From NCBI RefSeq assembly GCF_014198245.1, contig NZ_JACIHE010000026.1:25719-89718 (forward strand): DNA of 64,000 nt, written 5' to 3'. Source of the DNA: Bradyrhizobium sp. cir1 (GTDB lineage Bacteria; Pseudomonadota; Alphaproteobacteria; Rhizobiales; Xanthobacteraceae). The notes beneath the pieces were generated by a model. It did not search any database. It had not been told where the DNA came from and worked only from the letters and a program-made list of their open reading frames with translations. The position numbers and the translations under genes are program-made. Positions 8,387-17,599 of this stretch are shown here, one piece after another. The number at the start of each line of letters is the position of its first letter. Position 1 is the stretch's first letter.

Positions 8387-9328
8387 ATGGATAAATCGGA
8401 GATCACGCTCGAGCGCATGCGCAGCTTCGTGCGGGTCGCCGAGCGGGGAAGCCTGTCCGCGGTCGCGCGCGAGCTCGGTCTCGGCCAGTCGACGGTGACG
8501 CGGCACATTCGGGAACTGGAGCAAGCGGTCGGCGTGCCGCTGCTCACGCGCACGACGCGCAGGGTCACCATGACCGACGAAGGGCGTCGTTACTACACCG
8601 ACTGCGTGCAGATCCTGCGCCTGATCGAACAGGCGAGCGAGGAGGCGCGCAGCACGCGCGGCGCGCCCGCCGGGACGGTGCGGGTTTCCTGCACTGCAGC
8701 CTTCGGCGTGCTCCACGTCAGCCGCTTTGTCTTCGCCTTCCAGGACCGCTATCCGGACGTATCGGTGGATCTCAGCCTGACCGACGAGCGGATCGATCTC
8801 GTGCGGGAAGGTGTCGATGTCGCGCTCAGACTGGGGCCACTCACCGACAGTTCGATGAAGCTCAAGCCGCTCGGCCAATCGCAGCGGATCCTCGTGGCCT
8901 CATCCGATTATCTGGCCGCGCGCGGCAGGCCCGCGCGCCCGCAGGATCTCGCCAAGCACGAGGGAGTGCGGATGTCCAACATCGCCGGGAGCGATGTGCT
9001 CGTGCTGCACGGACGCCGCGGCGGCCGCCATGCGATACCGCTCGCCGGGCGCTTGCGCGTCGACCACGGGCTTGCGGCACGAGAAGCGCTCGCGGCCGGC
9101 CGCGGTATTGCGCCGGCACATCTCTGGCTGGTCGGTGATCTTCTTGCCGCCGGCAAGCTGGAACGCGTGCTTCCCGACTATTCGCCGCCTCCCGTTCCAC
9201 TGAACATGCTGATCGTGCCCGAACGGTCCGGCATCGCGCGGGTACGGCTGCTGGTCGATTTCCTCGCCGAGCAGATCGCGCGAATGCCCGGGATCGAAAG
9301 ACTTCCGTCCGCCAGAAGGCCGAACTAG
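8387..9328 (+). CDS. LysR family transcriptional regulator
   Basis: This 313-residue protein has an N-terminal winged helix-turn-helix (about residues 5-65, with VARELGLGQSTVTRHIRELEQ split across the motif) and a C-terminal substrate-binding-like effector domain. It belongs to the DsdC/CrgA-like LysR subgroup (features such as TRTTRRVTMTDEG). It is divergent from the quinone reductase gene, whose expression it probably controls, perhaps in response to a quinone or electrophile; the ligand is inferred from context only. ATG 8387 gives the canonical N-terminus. Confidence 0.9.
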   Translation: MDKSEITLERMRSFVRVAERGSLSAVARELGLGQSTVTRHIRELEQAVGVPLLTRTTRRVTMTDEGRRYYTDCVQILRLIEQASEEARSTRGAPAGTVRVSCTAAFGVLHVSRFVFAFQDRYPDVSVDLSLTDERIDLVREGVDVALRLGPLTDSSMKLKPLGQSQRILVASSDYLAARGRPARPQDLAKHEGVRMSNIAGSDVLVLHGRRGGRHAIPLAGRLRVDHGLAAREALAAGRGIAPAHLWLVGDLLAAGKLERVLPDYSPPPVPLNMLIVPERSGIARVRLLVDFLAEQIARMPGIERLPSARRPN

Positions 9329-9338
9329 CGGGCTATCG

Positions 9339-10199
9339 TCACGCGAACCGCCGCGCAAGGAAGACGCAGACGACGACGAGTGCGGTCGCGGCGATCATGC
9401 TCCAGGCGACCGGCTCGTGCAGCAGGAAGCCGGCGAGCGCGAGGCCGAAGAACGGCTGCAGCTGCTGCAGCTGACCGACGCGGGCGATGCCGCCGATGGC
9501 AAGCCCGCGATACCAGAAGATGAAGCCGACGAACATGCTGAAGACGGAGACGTAGGCGAGCCCGATCCAGGCGGGCGCGTCAACGCCGCTCCATGCCTGC
9601 GGCCAGGTCAGGGCCACCACCGGCACCATCAGCGGCAGCGCCAGCAGCAGCGCCCAGGAGATCACCTGCCAGCCGCCGAGGCGGCGCGACAGCGCGGCGC
9701 CTTCGGCATAGCCGAGCCCGCACAGCACGATCGCCGCGATCATCAGGAGATCGCCGGTGAGCGAGGCCGAGCCGTCGCTGGAGAGGGCGAAGCCGGCCAC
9801 CGTGGCGCTGCCGAGGATCGCAAACAGCCAGAACAGCGGCTTTGGCCGCTCGCCGCCGCGCAGGACGGCGAAGATGGCGGTCGACAGCGGCAACAGCCCG
9901 ATGAACACGATCGAATGCGCGGAGGTGATGTGCTGGAGGGCGAGCGCGGTCAGCAGCGGGAAGCCGACAACGACACCGATGGAGACGATGGCGAGCGAGG
10001 CGAGATCACGCCGCTCCGGCCGGGTTTGACGGAGCAGGCCGAGCACGGCCGCACCGATCAGCGCGGCAATGACCGCGCGCGCCGATGTCAGGAACAGCGC
10101 GGAGAAGCCGCCGACGGCCACGCGCGTCGCCGGCAGCGAGCCGCTGAAGATGATGACGCCGAGAAGCCCGTTGCCCCAGCCGCTGCCCGCCGATTGCAT
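9339..10199 (-). CDS. EamA/DMT family transporter
   Basis: The 286-residue inner-membrane protein has about ten hydrophobic helices arranged as two EamA repeats, typical of drug/metabolite exporters. The start at 10199 is chosen because AAGAGGTGG precedes it with good spacing and the first helix begins soon after; a longer in-frame extension to 10460 overlaps the divergent regulator gene and lacks transporter sequence. The adjacent divergent MocR-type regulator very likely controls it, since MocR/PdxR proteins often sit beside a transporter. The exported substrate is unknown. Confidence 0.87.
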   Translation of the reverse strand: MQSAGSGWGNGLLGVIIFSGSLPATRVAVGGFSALFLTSARAVIAALIGAAVLGLLRQTRPERRDLASLAIVSIGVVVGFPLLTALALQHITSAHSIVFIGLLPLSTAIFAVLRGGERPKPLFWLFAILGSATVAGFALSSDGSASLTGDLLMIAAIVLCGLGYAEGAALSRRLGGWQVISWALLLALPLMVPVVALTWPQAWSGVDAPAWIGLAYVSVFSMFVGFIFWYRGLAIGGIARVGQLQQLQPFFGLALAGFLLHEPVAWSMIAATALVVVCVFLARRFA

Positions 10200-10305
10200 G
10201 TCCACCTCTTTTTCGGACCGCGATTTTCGGCCTTGCGCGATGGCCAGGACAGCGACAATCCAGTACAATTTCGCCAACCTGTATTGATATGGAAGGTCAT
10301 ACACT

Positions 10306-11715
10306 TTGGGCGACGCGCAAACAAAGGGGCGCAACGGAACGCGGACGACCGATGTGATGAGCGCGATCCGCGCCAGGGTGGCCGGCCGCGCGCTCGGTCC
10401 CGGCGACCGGCTGCCATCGATCCGGGGTCTCGCCGCGACGATGGGCGTTTCGCCCTCCACGGTGGTGGAAGCCTATGATCGCCTGGCGGCCGAGGGTCTG
10501 ATCCGCGCCCGCCGCGGCTCGGGCTTCTATGTTTCGCCGAGCGTCATGCCGCCGCTGGCATTGACCGAAGCCGAGCCGCGCCGCGACCGCGCGGTCGACC
10601 CGTTCTGGGTGTCCAGGCAATCGCTCGATGCCGACGAGAGCGTGCTCAAGCCCGGCTGCGGCTGGCTGCCGCCGAACTGGATGCCGGAGGACGCTCTGCG
10701 CCGCGCCGCGCGCGCACTCGCCCGCACGGATGCGAGTGTATTGACCAATTACGGCTCGACATCCGGCTCCCCCGCCCTGCGCCGGCTGCTGCTGAAGCGC
10801 CTGGCCGAAGACGAGATCGAGGCCTCGATCAACCAGCTGATGCTGACGGGCTCGGGCACGCAGGCAACCGACCTGATCTGCCGCTTCCTGCTCCGCCCGG
10901 GCGACACCGTGCTGGTCGATGACCCCTGCTACTTCAATTTTCGCGCGCTGCTGCGGGCGCATCAGGCCAGGATCATCGGCGTGCCCTATACGCCGTCGGG
11001 CCCGGACATCGCGCACCTCGAGCAGATCCTCGGCAGCGAGCGGCCGCGGCTCTACATCACCAATTCAGCGCTGCACAATCCGACCGGCGCGACGCTGTCC
11101 GTGCAGACCGCGCACCGGCTTCTGACGGCGGCGGCCGCGCACGATCTCACCATCGTCGAGGACGACATCTTTGGCGATTTCGAGCCGGAGCGCTCGCCGC
11201 GCCTTGCCGCGCTCGACGGGCTCGATCGCGTGATCCGCATCGGCAGCTTCTCCAAGACGCTGTCGGCCTCGGTGCGCTGCGGCTACATCGCGGGGCGAGC
11301 GGACTGGATCGAGCAATTGGTCGACCTCCAGGTCGCGACCAGCTTTGGCGGCCCGAGCCCGGTTGCGACCGAACTCATCGCCAACGTGCTGGCCGGCGGC
11401 AGCTATCGCAAGCATATGGACGAGCTCAGGCAGAGACTCACACGCACGCGCCGCGACATCGCGCGAAAACTTCAGGCCCTTGGCATCGAGCCCTGGCTGA
11501 TGCCGCGCGGCGGCTTCTTTCTCTGGTGCCGCCTTGCGGGCGGACAGGACGCCACCGCGGTGGCGCGCGCAGCGCTCGAAGAGGATGTCGTGCTGGCGCC
11601 CGGCAACGTGTTCAGCGTGTCGCAGACGGCAACGAGCTTCATGCGATTCAACGTGGGGCACATGAACGAGCCGCGCATGTGGGACGTGCTGCGGCGGGCG
11701 CTGAAGGCGGCTTGA
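10306..11715 (+). CDS. MocR/PdxR-type GntR regulator with aminotransferase domain
   Basis: The 469-residue protein has a GntR winged helix at about residues 15-80 (PGDRLPSIRGLAATMGVSPS region) followed by a fold-type I aminotransferase domain that binds pyridoxal phosphate. The PLP lysine lies in GSFSKTLSAS, and the NPTGATLS and DDIFGDF motifs are present. These proteins sense PLP-amino acid adducts and control neighbouring genes, here probably the divergent EamA exporter 106 bases away. The start at 10306 is a TTG and the precise N-terminus is uncertain by a few residues. Confidence 0.9.
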   Translation: MGDAQTKGRNGTRTTDVMSAIRARVAGRALGPGDRLPSIRGLAATMGVSPSTVVEAYDRLAAEGLIRARRGSGFYVSPSVMPPLALTEAEPRRDRAVDPFWVSRQSLDADESVLKPGCGWLPPNWMPEDALRRAARALARTDASVLTNYGSTSGSPALRRLLLKRLAEDEIEASINQLMLTGSGTQATDLICRFLLRPGDTVLVDDPCYFNFRALLRAHQARIIGVPYTPSGPDIAHLEQILGSERPRLYITNSALHNPTGATLSVQTAHRLLTAAAAHDLTIVEDDIFGDFEPERSPRLAALDGLDRVIRIGSFSKTLSASVRCGYIAGRADWIEQLVDLQVATSFGGPSPVATELIANVLAGGSYRKHMDELRQRLTRTRRDIARKLQALGIEPWLMPRGGFFLWCRLAGGQDATAVARAALEEDVVLAPGNVFSVSQTATSFMRFNVGHMNEPRMWDVLRRALKAA

Positions 11716-11729
11716 AGATCGGCGACGCC

Positions 11730-11770
11730 TAAAGCGCGATAGGATCAGGATGAATCGCCATCGCGCTTTA
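11730..11770. repeat. Intergenic palindromic repeat, first hairpin
   Basis: TAAAGCGCGAT at 11730-11740 and its exact complement ATCGCGCTTTA at 11760-11770 form an 11-base stem with a 19-base loop. Sequences of this kind are scattered between genes in Bradyrhizobium and relatives. Between two convergent genes it may also serve as a transcription terminator. Confidence 0.7.
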
Positions 11771-11781
11771 GGTTATTGTTT

Positions 11782-11830
11782 GAGCATGATCTTTTCGGAA
11801 AACCGCTGCACACTTTTCCGAATCATGCTC
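11782..11830. repeat. Intergenic palindromic repeat, second hairpin
   Basis: GAGCATGAT at 11782-11790 pairs with ATCATGCTC at 11822-11830, and TTTTCGGAAAA inside pairs with the TTTTCCGA arm. This hairpin commonly follows the first in rhizobial intergenic repeats. It ends exactly at the stop codon region of the next leftward gene. Confidence 0.7.
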
Positions 11831-12435
11831 TAATACCACGGCTCCTCATACACCGGCTCGCCGTCGAGCAGCAGCCGCTTGATGGCGGCGCGGCCTGAGG
11901 GCAGCACGGCGGCAACGACGCGCAGCTTCTGCTGGTTGCGGGCCTGCTCGAGCGTCCTGCCCTGGCCTTCGGGCACGAAATAGCTTTCGAGACCGTATTT
12001 GATCGTCAGCTTGTCACAGAAGATGGGGCTGGACGAACCGCAGGAATAACTGACGCGGCCGCGGATCAGGATTTCGGGAGCCGTGACGGGAACAGGCTCG
12101 GCATGCACCGAGACGGCCTCGTAAAGCCCGTTGGCATTGGGCGCGAGCTTGACGAACACGACGGGATTGCGCGTCCCGGACGGCTTACCGGTGAGTGCGC
12201 CCGCCGGCAGCTGCGAAATGTCGTAGCGGAGCACGACATAATCGCCGCGCAGGAGATCGCGGGGATCGACGGGCTGGGTCTGCAGGGTCACTTCACGGCC
12301 GTCGCGCAGGATCTGCATGCGATCGGCGATCATCAGGACCAGCAGCACGCATTGGATCAGGATGGCGACACCGAACAGCACGGCTTTCGGAATGCGCTGC
12401 CAGAGTTTTGTGGCGGATGCGATCAGCTCGGTCAT
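11830..12435 (-). CDS. GDYXXLXY-domain membrane-anchored protein
   Basis: This 201-residue protein has one N-terminal transmembrane helix (about residues 17-38, AVLFGVAILIQCVLLVLMI) followed by a periplasmic domain with the defining motif RGDYVVLRYDIS. The family is of unknown biochemical function and is often encoded beside a DUF2157 membrane protein, as here. Its ATG overlaps the stop of the upstream DUF2157 gene by four bases (12432-12435), indicating translational coupling. Confidence 0.87.
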   Translation of the reverse strand: MTELIASATKLWQRIPKAVLFGVAILIQCVLLVLMIADRMQILRDGREVTLQTQPVDPRDLLRGDYVVLRYDISQLPAGALTGKPSGTRNPVVFVKLAPNANGLYEAVSVHAEPVPVTAPEILIRGRVSYSCGSSSPIFCDKLTIKYGLESYFVPEGQGRTLEQARNQQKLRVVAAVLPSGRAAIKRLLLDGEPVYEEPWY

Positions 12436-13703
12436 CGCTCGGCCCTCGGCAGAATGCGGTTGAGCGCGGTTGCAAATGCGACGGCCGCGACGCCCGCCGC
12501 CGCAAGGAAAGCCGAGCGGCGCAGCAGCGACCCTTTCACTGCCCAGGTGATGCCGGCGATGACGCCGGCAATCCCGAGCCAGCCGGCGACGATGCGCGGA
12601 CGCACGTCATCGAGCATGCCGGAGACGACGAGACAGAGCATGGCTGAGAGCAGCGCGGCATAGGCGAACCAGGACTCGCCGGCCATCGATGCCGGCCAGA
12701 CCGGCGCCGCGAGCAGCACCAGCCCGATCGCAGATGCTGCCAGGACTTCACCTGCGCGCCTGGTGATCCCGGCGGATGCCAGCGCAAGGATCACGCCGGC
12801 AACCCCGCACACAATGGCCCAAAGCGGCTGGCCCGCACCAGAACCGGTCCGGAAGCGGACGATGTCGTCAACCGTCGTCACCTCCAGGAACGCGGCGACG
12901 GCCAGCGAAAACGCTCCGTAAATCGACAGAACGCTGCCGAGCCGGAGCGCCCTCGGCGACGGCGCGGCGGCGATCGCGAGCCCGGCGCCGAACAGCAAGG
13001 CCGCGCCGTTCGCGAGCACGAAAGACGGCTGGGCGCCGTCGAACTCGAAGCGAAACGACGTCGCAATCCACCACGGCAGCACTGCGATCGCGACGAGGTG
13101 GGCGGCGACGCGGGAATGCCAGGCGAAGGCGAGAGCGGCGGCGAACAGCCAGACCGCCAGGAACGGAAGATGCAGGACATCAGGCGCATCGTAAACGCGC
13201 ATGCAGGTCCACACCGAGGCAGCCGCGAGGCCGACCGCGAGCGCGCCGCGCGAGCCGGTCAGCACCGCCGCTGCAAACGCGCCGATCGACCACAACAGCA
13301 TGCCGCCGGCAAAGTCTTCGCCGAGATGATACATCTGGCCGACCAGCGCGATACCGGCGCCGAAGATGATCGCGCCGATGCTCGCACAGAGATCGGCGAG
13401 AACGGTGTGCCCCTTCGCGGCGAACCAGGCGCCGAGACCGCCGGCGACGGCCATGCCGGCGATCAGGATCGCAAACCGCATCAGTCGCACGATCTCCGTC
13501 CAGTGCGCCGCGATGAAGGCGAGGAACGCGGCTGCGATCAGGAGGCCGCCGACGATGGCGACGACCACGGCGATGTTGATGCCGGGCGACAGCGGTGGAA
13601 GCGCGTTTCGGATGCTGGCGGCCGCCGCCGGCGCGATCACGCCATCGGCTTCCCATTGCGCAAGATCAGCTTCGAGGCGCTGCCGGTAGGCTTTGTCGAA
13701 CAT
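12432..13703 (-). CDS. DUF2157 multi-pass membrane protein
   Basis: This 423-residue protein has an N-terminal soluble segment (about residues 1-45, with QRLEADLAQWEADGVI typical of DUF2157) followed by roughly twelve hydrophobic helices. It overlaps the GDYXXLXY gene by four bases, and the two products probably work together in the inner membrane. The biochemical role of the pair is not known. Confidence 0.85.
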   Translation of the reverse strand: MFDKAYRQRLEADLAQWEADGVIAPAAAASIRNALPPLSPGINIAVVVAIVGGLLIAAAFLAFIAAHWTEIVRLMRFAILIAGMAVAGGLGAWFAAKGHTVLADLCASIGAIIFGAGIALVGQMYHLGEDFAGGMLLWSIGAFAAAVLTGSRGALAVGLAAASVWTCMRVYDAPDVLHLPFLAVWLFAAALAFAWHSRVAAHLVAIAVLPWWIATSFRFEFDGAQPSFVLANGAALLFGAGLAIAAAPSPRALRLGSVLSIYGAFSLAVAAFLEVTTVDDIVRFRTGSGAGQPLWAIVCGVAGVILALASAGITRRAGEVLAASAIGLVLLAAPVWPASMAGESWFAYAALLSAMLCLVVSGMLDDVRPRIVAGWLGIAGVIAGITWAVKGSLLRRSAFLAAAGVAAVAFATALNRILPRAER

Positions 13704-13835
13704 CGTCGTGGGTTACCTGGCGCCAGTCAGCCGGCGGGATGTTGCTTGGTCGGATGCCGACGGTGGTGGGTTCAAGCCGTCGCCGATACGGCAAGGCTGC
13801 TCAGGGAGAGCGTCGCATCCGCCAGCACGCCTTGT

Positions 13836-14816
13836 CTAGTTCGCCTTGATGCCGGCCTCACTGATCAGCTTGCCCCATTTCGTGCTTTCGCTCTGAATGA
13901 AGCGGCCGAACTGCTCGGGCGTCATCGGTGCCGGCTCTGCGCCGAGGGTCCTGATCTTCTCGACCACCGCGGGATCCTTCAGGGCTTTGGTGAAGGCTTC
14001 GTTCAGCCGGCCAATGACATCCGCAGGCGTGCCAGCGGGGGCAACGAGCCCGAACCAGCCGACGGATTCGAAACCCGCAATGCCGCTCTCGGCAAGCGTC
14101 GGCACGTCGGGCAGGGATGACAGGCGACGCGCCGACGACACACCGATCGCGTTGAGCTTGCCGTCGAGGATCAATTGCCGCGATGCCGGAATATCCAGCA
14201 CCGCGAAGGGGACGTGGCCCGCGAGAACATCGACCGTCGCCGGCGCCGTCCCGCGATACGGGACCAACTCCATGGCGATCCCGGTCTTCTGCGTGAACAG
14301 CGCAGCCGTCAAATGCATCGCCGTCGAGTTGCCGCCATGCCCGATCGACAGCGCTCCCGGCTTGGCCTTGGCCAGCGCGATCGTCTCCGCGGTGGTGTGC
14401 GCCGGGATATTCGCGGACGCGACCAGCACAAAGGGAATTTCCGCGAGCAGGGTGATGGGCGCGAGATCCTTCAGCTCGAACGGCATCGCGGAATTGAGGT
14501 GCGGATTCACCGTCAACGCGCCCGCCGGCGCCACGCCGAGCGTGTAGCCGTCGGGCCTGGCCTGCGCCACCGCGGCCATGCCGATGTTGCCGCCGGCCCC
14601 CGCGCGGTTCTCGATGACCAGGCTCTGCTTGAGCTCGGCGGTGACGAGCGGCTCGAGCGCGCGGATGACGGTGTCGGCGCTGCCGCCGGGTGGGAAGGTC
14701 ACGATGACCTTGATCAATTGCTCCGGATAGGCGGCACGGCCTGCCTCCAGCGGCAACACGGCGAAAGTCGCAGTCGTCAGCACGGCCAGGATGCGGCGCC
14801 TTGCAGCGTGAAACAA
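13836..14816 (-). CDS. Bug-type tripartite tricarboxylate transporter substrate-binding protein
   Basis: The 326-residue periplasmic protein belongs to the Bug/TctC family, which captures carboxylates for tripartite transporters or acts as a sensor. A signal peptide (ILAVLTTATFAVLPLEAGRAA) is followed by the family pattern ITVTFPPGGSADT, here VIVTFPPGGSADTV, with an ENRAGAGGNIG loop and a C-terminal GLVAPAGTPADVI segment. The start is TTG 14816 because AAGGAGGAG precedes it ideally; the upstream reading frame is out of context. No TctA/TctB membrane genes are adjacent. It follows the monooxygenase gene in the same direction, suggesting uptake of that enzyme's aromatic substrate or a breakdown product. 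Confidence 0.88.
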   Translation of the reverse strand: MFHAARRRILAVLTTATFAVLPLEAGRAAYPEQLIKVIVTFPPGGSADTVIRALEPLVTAELKQSLVIENRAGAGGNIGMAAVAQARPDGYTLGVAPAGALTVNPHLNSAMPFELKDLAPITLLAEIPFVLVASANIPAHTTAETIALAKAKPGALSIGHGGNSTAMHLTAALFTQKTGIAMELVPYRGTAPATVDVLAGHVPFAVLDIPASRQLILDGKLNAIGVSSARRLSSLPDVPTLAESGIAGFESVGWFGLVAPAGTPADVIGRLNEAFTKALKDPAVVEKIRTLGAEPAPMTPEQFGRFIQSESTKWGKLISEAGIKAN

Positions 14817-14895
14817 GTTCTCCTCCTTAAGTAGGCTTTTGTTCTTGAAACACGGCCGGCGGCCTGTGCCGCCAGACTGTCCGCTTGAAATCGCC

Positions 14896-16536
14896 TTACG
14901 CCGCAGCGCCAGTGATGCGCGCCAGCAAGCCCAGTGGATCTTCGGGCGCGGCCTGCCCGCGCCAGGCGATGTGCTGATCGGGCCGCGCCAGCACCAGCTT
15001 CTCGGCATAGGCGCCGTTCGCCTCCTCCGGCGCGATGTCGACCAGCGCAAGCGGCACGCTGCGCTCCCTCGCGGCGGACTGCATCCGCGTCACGTCGATC
15101 GCCGGGTCGAACCGCAGCAATGTGTAGCCGGCGCCGAACGCATCGTAGAGCGACCGCCCGTCACGCAGGAACAGATGCGGCGCGCGGGCGCCCGGCACGG
15201 TGGAGGGCGTGAAGCTGCCCATCGCGTAAGGCGGCGGCGTCTCGCCATCATAGGCGATGATCGGCGAGGCATCGTAATAGTAACCGAAGTTGAGGCCGGC
15301 GCAGCAATATTGCTGCACGTTGAGATCGTAGGCTGCCCTGGCCAGTGTCGCGCGCGCCGCTTGGCCGCGCGGCGTGTCGTCCTCGATCTCCGCCGAGACG
15401 CCGCCGCGCTGCGCCATCATCTTCATCGCGTGGTCCATCGCAAAGCGCGACACCTGCTCGGTGATGGGCTGGCGCTCCGCCTCATAGGCATCAAGGATCG
15501 CAGCCGGCGCCCAGCCGTTCAGATGGGCCGCCAATTGCCAGCAGAGGTCGACGGCGTCGGCAATGCCCGCATTCATGCCGTAGCCGGCATAGGGCATCCA
15601 CAAATGCGCGGCGTCGCCGCAGATGAAGACCCTGCGGTCGCGGAAGCGATCGGCCACGAGGCGACGTCCGACCCAGTCCTCCTTGCTGATAACCTTGTAT
15701 TCAAAGCGCTCGTCCACACCGAGGATGGCGCGGATGGACCAATCGCGATCGACCGAGTCGAATTCGGGCTCGTCGGGCTTCAGGTGATTGTGAATCAGCC
15801 AGCGGTCGTGACCGTCGATCGCGACCGTGGTGCCGGAACGGCGCGGATTGAGCGAGAGCACCATCCAGGCCGGCTTGTGTGCGCCCATCAACTCCTTCAG
15901 TTGCGGCGCTTCGATGAAGGTCGATTGCACGCGCTGGATCACCGGCGTGCCGGACAGGCTGGCACCGATCGATTTGCGAACGAGGGAACGGCTGCCGTCG
16001 CAGCCGATCGCGAAGGACGCTTCGATGCGGCGCGAATCGCCGCTGTCGAGATCGCGCGCCAGTGCGACGACATGGTCGTCGTGCTGCTCGATGTCGGTGA
16101 TTTCCGTGCGCGCCAGGATCCTGATCCGCGGCTGCGCCGCGGCATGGCTGAACAGGATCGGCTCGAGATAGATCTGGTTGATCCGGTGCGGCGGCTCGGG
16201 CGTCGGCCACCAGGTGTCGGGACCGCCGGTCGCGCTATAGCGGCGCGCGCGGGAGGGAATGTCGATGCGGCAGAGCTCAGTGCCGGTCGCCGTGGTCCGA
16301 TAGGAGCAATCGTTGGGAAAGTCCGCAGGCAGACCCGCATCGCGCAGCTTGGCGGCAACGCCCAGCCGTCGGAAGATCTCCATCGAGCGCGCCGACACGT
16401 GATTGCACTTGACGCTGGGCGGATCGCCGGCGTGACGGATCTCCGCGACGACGACGTCGATCCCGCGCGAGGCCAGATCCATCGCCGCGGTCAATCCGAC
16501 GGGCCCGGCGCCCACCACCAGTACCTGTGTCCTCAT
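14896..16536 (-). CDS. FAD-dependent aromatic-ring monooxygenase (PHBH/MhpA type)
   Basis: This protein of about 546 residues has an N-terminal Rossmann FAD-binding motif (VLVVGAGPVGLTAAMDLA), a DG-type motif in AIGCDGSRS and the second FAD motif ICGDAAHLWMPYAGYGMN. It is a class A flavoprotein hydroxylase that uses NAD(P)H and oxygen to hydroxylate phenolic or related aromatics; the substrate is not predictable. Its C-terminal thioredoxin-like part resembles MhpA/PheA-type enzymes. ATG 16536 follows GGATGGGAG; ATG 16548 is the alternative. It is divergent from a LysR gene and upstream of a Bug-type binding protein, forming a likely catabolic unit. Confidence 0.88.
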   Translation of the reverse strand: MRTQVLVVGAGPVGLTAAMDLASRGIDVVVAEIRHAGDPPSVKCNHVSARSMEIFRRLGVAAKLRDAGLPADFPNDCSYRTTATGTELCRIDIPSRARRYSATGGPDTWWPTPEPPHRINQIYLEPILFSHAAAQPRIRILARTEITDIEQHDDHVVALARDLDSGDSRRIEASFAIGCDGSRSLVRKSIGASLSGTPVIQRVQSTFIEAPQLKELMGAHKPAWMVLSLNPRRSGTTVAIDGHDRWLIHNHLKPDEPEFDSVDRDWSIRAILGVDERFEYKVISKEDWVGRRLVADRFRDRRVFICGDAAHLWMPYAGYGMNAGIADAVDLCWQLAAHLNGWAPAAILDAYEAERQPITEQVSRFAMDHAMKMMAQRGGVSAEIEDDTPRGQAARATLARAAYDLNVQQYCCAGLNFGYYYDASPIIAYDGETPPPYAMGSFTPSTVPGARAPHLFLRDGRSLYDAFGAGYTLLRFDPAIDVTRMQSAARERSVPLALVDIAPEEANGAYAEKLVLARPDQHIAWRGQAAPEDPLGLLARITGAAA

Positions 16537-16599
16537 GTTCACTCCCATCCTCGCTGCGGATTCTCCGTCCGCGCATCATGCATTTTATTGCAGGTCCGT

Positions 16600-16610
16600 T
16601 TATGCGATAA
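16600..16610. promoter_or_regulatory. Possible LysR operator half-site palindrome
   Basis: TTATGCGATAA at 16600-16610 is a symmetric TTAT-N3-ATAA element in the 90-base gap between the divergent monooxygenase and LysR genes. Its T-N-A symmetry suits a LysR box, but the evidence is position and symmetry only. Confidence 0.3.
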
Positions 16611-16645
16611 GCCGGAAAGAGCTCATCAATTCATGAGATATGCCT

Positions 16646-17551
16646 ATGAATGTCACCTTGCGCCAATTGCGGGCCTTCACGGGCGTGTACCGGACGCGCA
16701 GCATCACGCGGGCCGCCCGCGAGCTCGGGATCACGCAATCGGCGGCGAGCCTGTTGATCCAGCAACTCGAAGCCCAGCTCGGCGTCAGACTGTTCGACCG
16801 CTCCACACGCTCGGTGCAGCCGACGCTGGCCGCCGACGAGGCGTTCGACGCCGCCGAACGCATGCTGAGCGATGCGCACGGCCTGTCCCGCCGTATGCGC
16901 GACCTCGCGCAGGCCCGCGCCGGCCGCGTCGCGTTCGTCGCGTCAGCCGGCGCCGCCTCGGCGCTGATGCCGTCAGTGCTCGCGAAATTCCGCGCCAGCC
17001 ATCCCGGCATCGAGATCGACATGCGGGATGTTGCCGCCGACGATCTCGTGCCGCGCCTGAGCACCACCGATGCGGAGTTCGCGATCGGCAGCGTGGAAGG
17101 CGAATTCGCCGACATGACGGTCGAGACACTGACAAGCGGCCGCCTCAGCGCCATCGGCCGCCGCACCGCGGACTTCGCCGCGCGGCGCTCCCTCACATGG
17201 GACGAGCTGGCGCAACTGCCGACCATCGCGATGCGCAGCGAGACGCGGATCCGCATGCAGATCGATCAGGCACTTAGTGCGCAGGGCAAGCGCCTCGATC
17301 CGACCTATGAAGTGACGCTGATCAACACCGCGCTCGCCATGACAGCCCAGGGCCTCGGCCTCGCCATCCTTCCCGCCACGATGCTGCCGGCCGACCAGTT
17401 TCCAACGCTGATCGCAAGGCCGCTGGTGCGACCGGCGATTACGCGACCGGTCTCATTGCTGCAGCGTCAGGGGCGGACGTTGTCGCCTGCGGCGCAGTCG
17501 TTTGTAGCGACGGCGCGGGCGGTGCTGGCAGCGCGAGGGTCGCAGGCGTGA
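16646..17551 (+). CDS. LysR family transcriptional regulator
   Basis: This protein of about 301 residues has a standard LysR N-terminus (MNVTLRQLRAFTGVYRTRS, then AARELGITQSAASLLIQQLE across the helix-turn-helix) and an effector domain. It is divergent from the FAD monooxygenase gene, which it probably activates in the presence of an aromatic inducer. An ATG at 16640 two codons earlier is also possible. The inducer cannot be told from sequence. Confidence 0.9.
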   Translation: MNVTLRQLRAFTGVYRTRSITRAARELGITQSAASLLIQQLEAQLGVRLFDRSTRSVQPTLAADEAFDAAERMLSDAHGLSRRMRDLAQARAGRVAFVASAGAASALMPSVLAKFRASHPGIEIDMRDVAADDLVPRLSTTDAEFAIGSVEGEFADMTVETLTSGRLSAIGRRTADFAARRSLTWDELAQLPTIAMRSETRIRMQIDQALSAQGKRLDPTYEVTLINTALAMTAQGLGLAILPATMLPADQFPTLIARPLVRPAITRPVSLLQRQGRTLSPAAQSFVATARAVLAARGSQA

Positions 17552-17599
17552 TCCGCCAGACTCCTGGCGTTCAAGGCTCGATTGACGAGTCGCGACGAC

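Noticed and set aside
10200..10460. N-terminal extension of the EamA frame
   Set aside because: It overlaps the divergent MocR-type gene and is Arg/Pro-rich, not transporter-like; a strong ribosome site supports the 10199 start.
14839..17277. Very long plus-strand frame (812 codons) across the monooxygenase and LysR genes
   Set aside because: It lies antisense to the FAD monooxygenase and has no domain; the minus-strand product has clear FAD motifs. It is a G+C-rich shadow frame.
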